A stretch of 64,000 nucleotides of DNA from a virus, in the IMG/VR virus record IMGVR_UViG_3300025057_000004, positions 24,920 through 88,919 of that record. One strand, written 5' to 3'. Below are positions 53,044 through 61,236 of this stretch, in pieces (the first letter of the stretch is position 1; each line of letters opens with the position of its first letter). A program made the translations under genes and the position numbers. The notes below the pieces were generated by a model. That model saw only the letters and a program-made list of their open reading frames with translations, was not told the DNA's origin and did not search any database.

Positions 53044-53553
53044 TTACTTTCTTTCAAAAAAATCAACTTTTATCAACGGATCTTTCATTGCTTTTGCAAG
53101 ATCCCTCTTTGCCTGTTTTACAGGTACAAACTTATAACCGAATATATTCTTTGTCTTTGCTCTACTTTTCAACCATTTGAACGAAGCTATATATCCTCCT
53201 GAATGACTATTTGTATGATACACGTATCTTCTATTGTCTTTTGCTTCAGGATTATCTCTCCACAATTTATTCGTCTCACCGTAATCAATTGCAAGATTAA
53301 GGTTTCCGTTTTCTTTTCTTTTTACTTTAGGTTGATGTTTCAGTATTGCCAGGTTTCCCAGATTATATGGCAGACTTATGAATTTGTTCTTCATTATCAT
53401 ATTTTCTACCAATCTTTTATTCAGATCGAATACAGCAGCATTTATTACTCTTTGAGGTAATAGATACCCCTGTGCTCTTTCAAACGAGTCAAGGTCATCT
53501 ATATAATGCTCATAGATGTGATTCGATCCTATGTCAAGACTGTTTTTAGCCAT
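53044..53553 (-). CDS. hypothetical virion-associated protein
   Basis: A 169-residue basic protein from ATG 53553 (MAKNSLDIGSN), chosen because a longer frame would overlap the upstream gene extensively. Helix-rich start, then a basic region (HQPKVKRKENG) and a beta-type end. No family recognised. Overlaps the upstream gene by eight bases. Confidence 0.6.
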   Translation of the reverse strand: MAKNSLDIGSNHIYEHYIDDLDSFERAQGYLLPQRVINAAVFDLNKRLVENMIMKNKFISLPYNLGNLAILKHQPKVKRKENGNLNLAIDYGETNKLWRDNPEAKDNRRYVYHTNSHSGGYIASFKWLKSRAKTKNIFGYKFVPVKQAKRDLAKAMKDPLIKVDFFERK

Positions 53554-54253
53554 TGTTCTGAGGAGCTGGAGCTGCACCACCCATAGTGTGTGTAGCATCG
53601 TTAGTAGTATCATTTGGTATCTGATACTTCATCATCAACTGTTTTACAACAAACTCTTTCATATATCCCCACATCCAATCTGTAAGAGGATATTCCATAT
53701 CATCTGAATAGCAAGGGTCTCCACTGCAATGATTAAACTTTGCGGCTTCTGTAGGGTCTGATGCGATCAAACGTACATTGATATGTGTCATACCATCTAT
53801 CAATGCATTTTTTGACATTATATATATTCTGTCGTTGTAATAAAAAGCTGTTGTAAGTTTCTGATTAAATCTACCGTTACCGAAGAAAACCGCATTCTTA
53901 TAGCTTTTAAGCGAGAATGGTTTCTGTGTAATATCAATCGGTCCCACACGCTCAATAGAGTCTCTGTGATGCAGATTGATAGGTTTAGGTATTACAAGTT
54001 TTGTTCGCAGTATCTTGCAGTCAGAACTAAAATCGCAGCACTCTGCAGTAGATGCTTTCTCAAGCTCTACACAACCGAGATCCTGAATGAGTTCTTCAGG
54101 AATACTACGATTTTTATTCAATTCTTGACGTATCCAAATAGAACGCTGATTGTGTATTAGCTCTTTTACCAAACGCAGATCAACGACATCATCATCGTGA
54201 AACTCTGGTCTGATGGCTTCTACAGTTTGATATGCAAGTTCATTAAGAGTCAT
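53546..54253 (-). CDS. ring/tail-tube-type connector protein
   Basis: A 235-residue protein with an N-terminal helical opening (LNELAYQTVEAIRPEF...RLVKELIHNQRSIWIR) like that of tail tubular A/gp11-type connector proteins, where a helix pair packs on the portal. Four Cys between residues 69 and 85 are unusual for this group. Likely one of the rings between portal and tail; the exact ring is unknown. Overlaps the metallophosphoesterase gene by 11 bases. Confidence 0.55.
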   Translation of the reverse strand: MTLNELAYQTVEAIRPEFHDDDVVDLRLVKELIHNQRSIWIRQELNKNRSIPEELIQDLGCVELEKASTAECCDFSSDCKILRTKLVIPKPINLHHRDSIERVGPIDITQKPFSLKSYKNAVFFGNGRFNQKLTTAFYYNDRIYIMSKNALIDGMTHINVRLIASDPTEAAKFNHCSGDPCYSDDMEYPLTDWMWGYMKEFVVKQLMMKYQIPNDTTNDATHTMGGAAPAPQNNG

Positions 54254-55427
54254 GTCCGTATGTTATTCTTGAGCGATATATCTCTTCACCATTAAGATCC
54301 ATTATCTCATAATTTACTCCTGCTTTACCGCTACCGAAGTTTGAGTGAATCCATTTAGATGAACCGTACATGCTCATATTATTGCAGTATCTGAATTTTT
54401 TACCGTAGTTGATAGATGACTGATGAAGGTCTCCCTTCTGCACGTGCACATACTTGCTACGGATTCTTTTTCTATCAATGTAGTCATTGATAAAATTCTC
54501 TGTCTTTATATCAAGATTCAAAGGAAGACCGCTTTTCATATCGTGATCATCTTTACCGTGACCGAAGATGATAGTGTGCTTACCGAACGTAATGTGATCA
54601 AGAGGTTTTCCTGTTACAAATGTCTTTACAAGTTCAGGGTGTTTAGCCTCTATATACATTTGTATTGCTCTTAATGCACCGTGACCGAATGAACCTGCAT
54701 GATTGTCATTGCTTGTTGCAATAAACCATATTTCATCTGCAATATCATTTTTGACAAGTGCGTCTATCGTCATTATGGTAACCTCAATAAAAGTATCTAC
54801 TTGCTCTCGGTCATCCATGTTCTGAGGAAGACTGTGACCTCCTCTTACGGTCTTATTGTCTGCACCATCAAGAGCATCTCCAAGATCGAAATAGCAGAAC
54901 TTCTTGAACTTGCCAAATTTCTTTTTCTGTTCTAAAAGTCTGTCAATCATCTTATCGTGTCTATCAAATACTTCTTCACGATCGTAATCGTTTGAATAAA
55001 GACTGTTAAAAGGAGTACGTGCACCTATATGCTTATCACTTGTAAACACTGACAACATCATATCATTTGTAGACGGTTCAGTATTTTTAGGTTGATAAGG
55101 AGTTACGTTTTCCTTTATAAGTTTTTCTACAGCATCGTATACATCCTTGCTTGCAGTTTCAACTTGGTCTGTAATGTATGACACTCCCATTTTACCTCCA
55201 GGAGTAAACCATACCTTTTTGACTTTCATATCACTTGTAATGCCATTAGCATCACTAGGATGAGAGTACTTTATCTTCTGCCTTGCCTCTGCTTGAAGTT
55301 TTCTTACATCATCTATATCAGTTGGCATATTCAAGTTCTCCAATCTTGAAACAAGATCTTTTGGAGACTTTTTTATCCACCCTCTGTGTGAGTAAAGAAA
55401 CTCAAGTACCTCTTCTTTATGAATCAT
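54243..55427 (-). CDS. calcineurin-like metallophosphoesterase
   Basis: A 394-residue protein. The two-metal site of the family is intact: SDKHIG (D131, H133), DLGDALDG (D184), TSNDNHAG (N242, H243), IFGHGKDD (H290) and KGDLHQSS (D333, H335). The N-terminal 125 residues include a helix-turn-helix-like opening and a linker. Family members hydrolyse phosphodiesters or nucleotides; nuclease, phosphatase or nucleotidase activity are all possible. Its place among connector genes suggests a virion-assembly or ejection-linked role. Coupled to the upstream gene by ATGA. Confidence 0.8.
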   Translation of the reverse strand: MIHKEEVLEFLYSHRGWIKKSPKDLVSRLENLNMPTDIDDVRKLQAEARQKIKYSHPSDANGITSDMKVKKVWFTPGGKMGVSYITDQVETASKDVYDAVEKLIKENVTPYQPKNTEPSTNDMMLSVFTSDKHIGARTPFNSLYSNDYDREEVFDRHDKMIDRLLEQKKKFGKFKKFCYFDLGDALDGADNKTVRGGHSLPQNMDDREQVDTFIEVTIMTIDALVKNDIADEIWFIATSNDNHAGSFGHGALRAIQMYIEAKHPELVKTFVTGKPLDHITFGKHTIIFGHGKDDHDMKSGLPLNLDIKTENFINDYIDRKRIRSKYVHVQKGDLHQSSINYGKKFRYCNNMSMYGSSKWIHSNFGSGKAGVNYEIMDLNGEEIYRSRITYGHDS

Positions 55428-55735
55428 TCGTTATACCCTATGATTGAACCTGCCGTGTCTAAATCTATTGTTGCTACAGTAACACCTAATTTTGTTGTAA
55501 GCAATGCTCCTTGCTTAAGAGTCTTTCCTGAGATTCCCCAATAAGCAATAAGATCACTACCATCACTACCTGTAATAGTTGCAAAATCAGTATCCTCTTG
55601 TACTACAATACTTGAGAATCTTACGTTTGAAACAGAACCGTCAGCAACATTGATATGCTTACAGCCTTTTGCTCCTGTTACACGATTAAAAAAAGATGCA
55701 ACTACGGAATAAATGTTTGGTACCATTTTTTTCAT
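55424..55735 (-). CDS. small beta-rich protein, possible head decoration
   Basis: A 103-residue protein with a helical N-terminus (NIYSVVASFFNRVTG), then repeated short strands with turns (VADGSVSNVRFSS..., ATITGSDGSD). The pattern fits small structural or decoration proteins, but no family is recognised. Overlaps neighbours by four bases on both sides. Confidence 0.55.
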   Translation of the reverse strand: MKKMVPNIYSVVASFFNRVTGAKGCKHINVADGSVSNVRFSSIVVQEDTDFATITGSDGSDLIAYWGISGKTLKQGALLTTKLGVTVATIDLDTAGSIIGYNE

Positions 55736-56220
55736 TTTAAGACCGCATACAGTACACCTGCAATACCTATTCCGATTGCAACGCTTCCTGCGATGGTCAT
55801 TATTTTACCATTTATCGCTTTGCCTTCAAGTTCCTTTATGGTTCTATCGGCAATCATATTTCGCTTAACTTCATTGTTAAGCATTTGATCACTAAGATCA
55901 AGTTGTCTTGAAAGATCAAGCTTATCATTTACAAGGAGTGTAACTTGTTTGTCACACTCTTGCAAAGTGTTTTTATATATAGAGTTTAAGGACGATAGTG
56001 AATCAGCAAGTGCTACAGCAGCCTTTCTATCAGCATGTATCTCACGGATGATCTTCATACCAATTTGATCGGTACGCATCAAATATTTCTGTACCGTATT
56101 ATCATAGACCATATCAAGATGGTATTCTCTACCGTCTGCTGTGATTGCTGAAAATGTTTGAGACTTCACCAATGTCACCATTGATATTAGAGTCAGCAAT
56201 GTCAATAATGTCCTTCTCAT
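55732..56220 (-). CDS. spanin-like protein with signal peptide and C-terminal span
   Basis: A 162-residue protein with a clear signal peptide (MRRTLLTLLTLISMVTLVKS, cut before QT), a helical, coiled-coil middle and a C-terminal membrane span (KIMTIAGSVAIGIGIAGVLY). There is no lipobox Cys. Its 5' end overlaps the upstream coiled-coil gene by 92 bases in another frame, the layout of Rz/Rz1 pairs. It may connect the two membranes during lysis. Confidence 0.6.
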   Translation of the reverse strand: MRRTLLTLLTLISMVTLVKSQTFSAITADGREYHLDMVYDNTVQKYLMRTDQIGMKIIREIHADRKAAVALADSLSSLNSIYKNTLQECDKQVTLLVNDKLDLSRQLDLSDQMLNNEVKRNMIADRTIKELEGKAINGKIMTIAGSVAIGIGIAGVLYAVLK

Positions 56221-56497
56221 ACTCTATGTCAATTTCTTTAAGTTCTTTTTCTTTTTCTGCAATTTTTACTTCAAGAAGCTTTCTTTCGTCTAAAACTTTT
56301 TCAAGTTCTTTCTTTCTTTCTTTTAGTATTTTATCAAGACCTTCTTTTTCTTTCAGTAATTCTTTATTGTTACTTTTTAAAAGGTCTCGTTCGCTTTCAA
56401 GATATTTTATGTGCTTCCATCCAGCAAATAAAGAACCTGCACTTGCTGTTATAAAAACAAATATAATAACAATATATATAAAATCTTTTTTAAACAT
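56129..56497 (-). CDS. i-spanin-like coiled-coil membrane protein
   Basis: A 122-residue protein with an N-terminal membrane anchor (about residues 7-28) and then a long Lys/Glu/Leu heptad coiled coil (about 30-95), ending with a polar tail. This is the layout of inner-membrane spanins (Rz). The coding overlap with the following signal-peptide gene supports it. It might alternatively be a membrane-bound assembly factor. Confidence 0.6.
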   Translation of the reverse strand: MFKKDFIYIVIIFVFITASAGSLFAGWKHIKYLESERDLLKSNNKELLKEKEGLDKILKERKKELEKVLDERKLLEVKIAEKEKELKEIDIEYEKDIIDIADSNINGDIGEVSNIFSNHSRR

Positions 56498-57482
56498 ATT
56501 CTAAAAAGAACTGAAATTTATATGTTTTAGTAGCTGCATCAGCAGGTATTAACATTCCAAATGTTACATAGTATCTTGAAAATTGCCCACCAAGACCCAT
56601 TTGATCTGAAATTCCGTTACCGCCACCTATAAAGCCTACTTGCTCATAATACATTGTATTTGTATCACCTATTTCAGGTGGACTACTTAAAACACCAACT
56701 GGTGCAAAATACGTAGATGTAGATGGAGATGGGTTGAAATTAATATATGATCGGATTCCAGAAGTTGAGCTATTTACAGCAGTTTTGTATGCTTGATAAA
56801 CACCTACTTGAATATAATTAGAAGCTAAATCTGACTGAAGTATATTCGTATAAACTTTAAGCCTTGTCATTGTAGCTAATTGATTTAGACTTATCCACCC
56901 AGCCACTGCTGGAGTTAAAGTTAAATTTTGATTACCATCAATTCCAGAACCTACACCAGTTCCAAGAGTAGCAGTAGTTATTCCAAATCTATTTGTAGCA
57001 ACACCATTTGTATGAGCAACTTCAATTTCTAATCCCTCATACTGCGATGTAGCAGGTGGGGCAATAACATTCCATTCTCCTGGTAGAGGGTTCTCTGTAC
57101 ATATAAACTCATAAGCTTTCCCGTCATTTGGTATAACTAATGGTTGATCTACAGGTAGATTGTTTATCCTTCCCCCCACATTAGATGGATGTACACTAAT
57201 AGCCTGAGTAGACATATTTACAATAGTTGACCTTTTGCCTGTCACAGGTTGAGGTAGCTTAGTGCAAAAGTCTGTTTGTGAAGCAGTAGTAAATAGATTT
57301 ACACCGTAACTCATTATAGATGTAGTTGTATTGTCTATCCCTTGTGCTGATAAATTTTGAGATACATCTTCTACATTAGAATATGATTTAATTATATCAG
57401 AAAACAAATTAATTTGCTCTGGAGTATCAAGTAATCCTAATCTACTAAATAACTGTTTTGATTTACCGTCAGTATTTAACAT
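56490..57482 (-). CDS. fibre or decoration protein
   Basis: A 330-residue protein with a helical N-terminal 55 residues, followed by beta-rich Ser/Thr/Gly-laden sequence with jelly-roll-like spacing (SYINFNPSPSTSTYFAPVG, YYVTFGMLIPADA). The ending YKFQFFLEYV is hydrophobic, common in trimeric fibre heads. No enzyme motif. Starts 17 bases after an AAAAAAT-repeated leader. Confidence 0.5.
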   Translation of the reverse strand: MLNTDGKSKQLFSRLGLLDTPEQINLFSDIIKSYSNVEDVSQNLSAQGIDNTTTSIMSYGVNLFTTASQTDFCTKLPQPVTGKRSTIVNMSTQAISVHPSNVGGRINNLPVDQPLVIPNDGKAYEFICTENPLPGEWNVIAPPATSQYEGLEIEVAHTNGVATNRFGITTATLGTGVGSGIDGNQNLTLTPAVAGWISLNQLATMTRLKVYTNILQSDLASNYIQVGVYQAYKTAVNSSTSGIRSYINFNPSPSTSTYFAPVGVLSSPPEIGDTNTMYYEQVGFIGGGNGISDQMGLGGQFSRYYVTFGMLIPADAATKTYKFQFFLEYV

Positions 57483-57499
57483 TTTTTATTTTTTATTTT

Positions 57500-57955
57500 T
57501 TATTCGGGTGAATATTTACCACCATTTCCGCAGATTTCAACTGTTATTTCATCAGGCATAATAGCCATCAACTTTTTAAATGTAGTTTTTGACCTTAGTA
57601 TCTCATCAATACCATCACCTGTTATGTCTTTAAATCCAGTACCTGTAAGAATACATCCTCTAATATCAGGACTTCCTGTTTTAGGATTTACAGAACCTGC
57701 ATAGTTTCCCCAATGTATAAGAATCAGTGAACGACCTTCTACATCTGTTATATGCATATGGTTTTTGTATTTTTTAGAATATCTACGCTTGGCAATATAA
57801 ACACCCTCTGGAATACAACTTACGTTTGTAGCGTTATCTTTCCAAGGAAGCTCTAAAGTGTCAAGCGTAAATATGACAGTTCCTTCAGCATCAAATACTG
57901 CTGCATAACCTTTGGTCTGCTTTTCTTCGTATGTCCTATCAATGCTGATTTTCAT
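57500..57955 (-). CDS. DUF5675 family protein (lysis-region)
   Basis: A 151-residue protein matching DUF5675: TLELPWKDNATNVSCIPEGV, YIAKRRYSKKYKNHMHI, then LIHWGNYAGSVNPKTGSPD and RGCILTG. The H-x(n)-WGN-x(n)-GC pattern resembles the active-site region of cell-wall L,D-peptidase or transpeptidase folds, which is inference. Placement between spanin- and holin-like genes makes it the best endolysin candidate in the block. Confidence 0.7.
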   Translation of the reverse strand: MKISIDRTYEEKQTKGYAAVFDAEGTVIFTLDTLELPWKDNATNVSCIPEGVYIAKRRYSKKYKNHMHITDVEGRSLILIHWGNYAGSVNPKTGSPDIRGCILTGTGFKDITGDGIDEILRSKTTFKKLMAIMPDEITVEICGNGGKYSPE

Positions 57956-58067
57956 TTCTATCTTTCTTTTTAGGTTCTCTTCCTTTCCTTGAACACGTTC
58001 CTGTCATCAAACATTTCTTATCGCATTCGGCAGGAACAATTTCACACCATTTCTTTTTACTTTCCAA
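57939..58067 (-). CDS. putative Cys-rich microprotein
   Basis: A 42-residue frame beginning at TTG (MESKKKWCEIVPAECDKK...CLMTGTC) filling most of the 101-base gap between the DUF5675 gene and a membrane-protein gene, overlapping both. Four Cys are spaced like a small zinc or disulfide knot, with a basic C-terminus. An earlier TTG at 58112 would give 57 residues. Weak start, hence low confidence. Confidence 0.35.
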   Translation of the reverse strand: MESKKKWCEIVPAECDKKCLMTGTCSRKGREPKKKDRNENQH

Positions 58068-58350
58068 TCCTTTCTCTAAACATCTTTCTATGGAATAGAT
58101 ATGCCCACACAAACGTCAAGGCTAATCCTACATTAAGTACAACTTCAGTTAGCGGAGGATCTGATAATGTAAGAACATTCAATGCGCTTCCACATATGAT
58201 ACCTACCAATCCTAACTTCAGAGTCCAGTGACCTACAAATGACCACTTATGTACAACCTTTGTCTTGTCACCGTATAGATACACGTACATCATTATTACG
58301 CTAATACACATAACAAAGTTTGATACCTCGTTAACTACTACTGCTATCAT
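58057..58350 (-). CDS. holin-like membrane protein
   Basis: A 97-residue protein with about three membrane spans (residues 8-28, 44-64 and 69-87) and a basic C-terminal tail (HRKMFRERIGK). Size, topology and the overlapping neighbour fit a small holin or an antiholin. Confidence 0.6.
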   Translation of the reverse strand: MIAVVVNEVSNFVMCISVIMMYVYLYGDKTKVVHKWSFVGHWTLKLGLVGIICGSALNVLTLSDPPLTEVVLNVGLALTFVWAYLFHRKMFRERIGK

Positions 58351-58624
58351 CTTCGTGGAATATTTTCTTTGATAATTTTTCTACGCCCTTGAGTCCGATG
58401 TATCCAAGGATAAATGCAAGACCGTACTCTGTCTTCCCATTTAAACCTGTTATCTCAACAACTACCTGAGTGAGATAGTTAGCAGAGAATGTACCTGCAA
58501 TGATACCAGCAATAGAAGACTTCAGATTCTTCGTAGCATCGTTACTTACAGTTACAAGTGATCCAGCAAGTCCTGCCAACACAAAGGCAATGTTAATCCC
58601 TATTTCTTCTAAAAATTCTTTCAT
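58331..58624 (-). CDS. holin-like membrane protein
   Basis: A 97-residue protein with two or three spans (about 10-28, 36-57 and a weaker 66-79), charged ends and a Ser-rich C-terminus. The Gly/Ala-rich first spans (IAFVLAGLAGSLV, AGIIAGTFSANYL) match phage holin families. It overlaps the other membrane gene by 20 bases; one may be holin and the other antiholin. Confidence 0.65.
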   Translation of the reverse strand: MKEFLEEIGINIAFVLAGLAGSLVTVSNDATKNLKSSIAGIIAGTFSANYLTQVVVEITGLNGKTEYGLAFILGYIGLKGVEKLSKKIFHEDDSSSS

Positions 58625-58839
58625 AACACTACGTTTCCTTCTTCATCAACATCTGGAATAATACCGTACTCTGCTAATCTTGCAAGCCAAACTGCTTCGT
58701 CAGTTGTAGTCTCCCAAACGTGAATTGTATCTGTTCGTTGGTTCGGGTCAGTCCATCCGTAACCTAATACAGATTCTTTGTCTTCACCATCAAAAGTGAT
58801 CCAATACGTTCTAACTGGTGGGTGATCTATTGTGTTCAT
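58621..58839 (-). CDS. hypothetical small acidic protein
   Basis: A 72-residue acidic protein, no spans or motifs. Its WITFDGEDKE and WVETTTDEA-like strands suggest a small compact fold. Lies between the adhesin and holin genes. Function unknown. Confidence 0.5.
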   Translation of the reverse strand: MNTIDHPPVRTYWITFDGEDKESVLGYGWTDPNQRTDTIHVWETTTDEAVWLARLAEYGIIPDVDEEGNVVL

Positions 58840-58851
58840 TTTTTCTTTTTT

Positions 58852-61236
58852 TTAAACTGCTCCTCCGTCTGTAATTGTCCAACCGAACACGTTAACTAAA
58901 TTGTAACGTGCTTCTCCTACATTCATTAATGCACTTGAATATTGACTGTTGCCAAATCGTGCACTTATAGTATGTGGATAACCTGCACCGCCTGGATAAG
59001 CCGCTTGAAGTGTGGCTTCCCAACCAACTAAAAGGGCATCGTAGTTTGATGTGTTGAAGTTGGTTGATAACATAAAGTTATTTAAGGTAGTTACGTTGGT
59101 AATATCCCAACCTGACAAATCTTGCTCAAACAAGGGTAAAGCCCAAAATACACTATCCATATTTGTAACTGAGCTTGTATCCCAACCACTAATGTCAGGA
59201 TTGAAATTCGGGTTATACTGAAACGCTTTTCTAAGACTCGTCAAACCACTTGTATTCCAGCTGTCAAGACCAGTCCCCGTAAAAGCATTCATTACTGAAA
59301 AAGTTAACTCGTTGAATGATCCTTTTACAGTCCATCCAGCTAATGATCCATTAAATGCAGATGCATTTCTCATAAACTCGCTCCATGATGTCACATTACT
59401 AACATCCCAAGAGTTTAGATCTTGATTGAAAGAAGTTGCGCCATTGAACATCCTTGAGACATTTGTAGCGTTTGACATATCAAACAGATTAACTGGTTGA
59501 TTGAAAGAAGTTGCGGCTTGGAACATAGATTGAAAGTTAGTAGCTGACGATGTATCCCAACCGTTTACTGTGCCATTGAAATTCGTGCAATTTGTAAAAC
59601 AGTTTCTGAATATAGTTACGGTAGATGTATCCCAATGACTAAAATCTTCATTCGTCAATGATGTGCAAGATCTAAACGCAGTATCCAAAGACGTTCCTAT
59701 GTTTGGTGCATCTGTTGCTGATATTGTTAGATTTTCACAACCATCAAATACTCGTGCATCTCCTACACTTGAAAATTTGAAGATTCCCCAGTTGCTTATG
59801 TCTGTTATTTTTCTTCTATCTCCAGCAAATACAAACCTCCAAGCATCAAACACATCTCCACTTATAGTTATTGTGTACGTTCCACTACTTGCGTAAACGT
59901 GAGTTCGGTTAGCATAGCTTAAAGCTGAAGTAGTAGAATCGCCCCAGTCAATAGTACCACTATATACACCACCACTAAGAAGAGGAAGTACAACTGTGTC
60001 ACTCGCAGACCCTGCTTGTGTAGTATCCCAAGTTGATACGAAGTCACAATTTACAGATACATCTTGACCACCATCTGTAATTGTCCATCCAAATGTGGTA
60101 ATAAGACTATTTCGTGCAGTAAGTGATTTGCAGCTATATTGACTTCCTCCAAAATTTATGTTAATAGTCGCAGGATACCCAGATCCGCTTGGGTATGCTG
60201 CTTGCAATGTTGCTTCCCATCCTGTCAGAAGATCGTCATAATTTGCAGTAGATAAGGCAGTTGAACCTGACATAAAGTTTGTAAAATTACTTACATTGGT
60301 AATATCCCAAGCACTTAGGTCTTGATTGAATGAGGGATCACTGGCGAATGTGTTCTCCATATTAGTAACACCACTCACATCCCACCCACTAACATCAGGG
60401 TTGAAAACAGGGTTAGATCCGAAAGCTGATCTAAGACTGGTTATACCGCTTGTATCCCAACTGTCAAGACCAATTCCTGTAAATGAATTCATTATTGAAA
60501 AAGACAACTCGTTTAATGACCCTTGTACGGTCCATCCTGCCATAGATCCATTAAATGCGCTTGCACCTCTCATAAATTCATACCAACTCGTAACACCACT
60601 AACATCCCAACTGTCAAGATCTTGATTGAAGTTTGTAGAGTTTATAAACATCCTGAATAAACTCGTAACACCGCTATGAACCCAATTAGCTACATTACCA
60701 TTGAATAAATTACATCTAGCAAGAGCATCTCGCATATTGCTCACACTACTCGTATCCCAATTGCTGAAATCTGGAGTAGTTAATGCATCACACTCGTTAA
60801 ATATGAAAGCAAAAGATGATGTAGTAATTATTGGAGCATCTGTCGCAGTTATATCTAAGTTAGAACATCCATTAAATGCGTTATCGGTTGTAATTGTAAA
60901 AAATCCCCAATTGCTGATGTCGATGAATTTTCGCCTGTCTCCGCTATTTGCTACCCTCCAACCCTCAAACGTATCTCCACTTATAGTTATTGTGTATGTA
61001 CCGCCACTTGCATAGGTATGCTGTCTGTTCGCATATGATAATGAGCTTGTACTGCTATCCCCCCAATCAATAGTGCCAGAGTATGTACCTCCAGATAATA
61101 ATGGTAAGATAATAGTATCCGATGCTGATCCTGCCTGAGTAGTATCAACTTCAATAACGAAGTCGTTGTTGACAGAAGGTCCTCCTCCTGCTTTATTTAC
61201 AAAAGGTAATCCTATACCTGCGCCTATACCTATCAT
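58852..61236 (-). CDS. BspA-like adhesin with PKD-type domains, tandemly duplicated
   Basis: A 794-residue protein made of two similar halves of about 373 residues. Each opens with a PKD-like domain (GTIDWGDSSTS...HTYASGGTYTITISG) and continues with many copies of a 22-26 residue repeat, W-x3-x-V-T-N/S-M...F-N-x-D-L-S-x-W-D, the BspA/DUF285 (surface-protein 26-residue) type. These repeats form solenoids on bacterial surface proteins; in a virion they would bind carbohydrate or a receptor. The N-terminal 25 residues are Gly rich. It probably is the tail fibre tip or a head fibre. Confidence 0.8.
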   Translation of the reverse strand: MIGIGAGIGLPFVNKAGGGPSVNNDFVIEVDTTQAGSASDTIILPLLSGGTYSGTIDWGDSSTSSLSYANRQHTYASGGTYTITISGDTFEGWRVANSGDRRKFIDISNWGFFTITTDNAFNGCSNLDITATDAPIITTSSFAFIFNECDALTTPDFSNWDTSSVSNMRDALARCNLFNGNVANWVHSGVTSLFRMFINSTNFNQDLDSWDVSGVTSWYEFMRGASAFNGSMAGWTVQGSLNELSFSIMNSFTGIGLDSWDTSGITSLRSAFGSNPVFNPDVSGWDVSGVTNMENTFASDPSFNQDLSAWDITNVSNFTNFMSGSTALSTANYDDLLTGWEATLQAAYPSGSGYPATININFGGSQYSCKSLTARNSLITTFGWTITDGGQDVSVNCDFVSTWDTTQAGSASDTVVLPLLSGGVYSGTIDWGDSTTSALSYANRTHVYASSGTYTITISGDVFDAWRFVFAGDRRKITDISNWGIFKFSSVGDARVFDGCENLTISATDAPNIGTSLDTAFRSCTSLTNEDFSHWDTSTVTIFRNCFTNCTNFNGTVNGWDTSSATNFQSMFQAATSFNQPVNLFDMSNATNVSRMFNGATSFNQDLNSWDVSNVTSWSEFMRNASAFNGSLAGWTVKGSFNELTFSVMNAFTGTGLDSWNTSGLTSLRKAFQYNPNFNPDISGWDTSSVTNMDSVFWALPLFEQDLSGWDITNVTTLNNFMLSTNFNTSNYDALLVGWEATLQAAYPGGAGYPHTISARFGNSQYSSALMNVGEARYNLVNVFGWTITDGGAV
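58885..61165 (-). repeat. tandem duplication within the adhesin gene
   Basis: Matching segments (for example cctgcYtgWgtagtatc at 60011 and 61130) are 1,119 bases, or 373 codons, apart, and the flanks ccacttatagttattgtgta occur in both halves. The copies have drifted, with better match in the PKD-like opening than in the repeat units. Confidence 0.75.

Noticed and set aside
57483-57499. AAAAAAT repeats as a slippery or phase-variable tract
   Set aside because: Lies outside coding sequence and is short; more likely an A-rich translation leader.
20300-61000. Many + strand open frames of 60-154 codons inside the virion block (for example 23,269-23,697 and 35,060-35,524)
   Set aside because: They lie opposite long, well-formed genes, have low-complexity or hydrophobic translations and no start-stop coupling; shadows.
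58852-61236. Diversity-generating retroelement acting on the adhesin repeats
   Set aside because: No reverse transcriptase and no template/variable repeat pair with adenine-biased differences seen.
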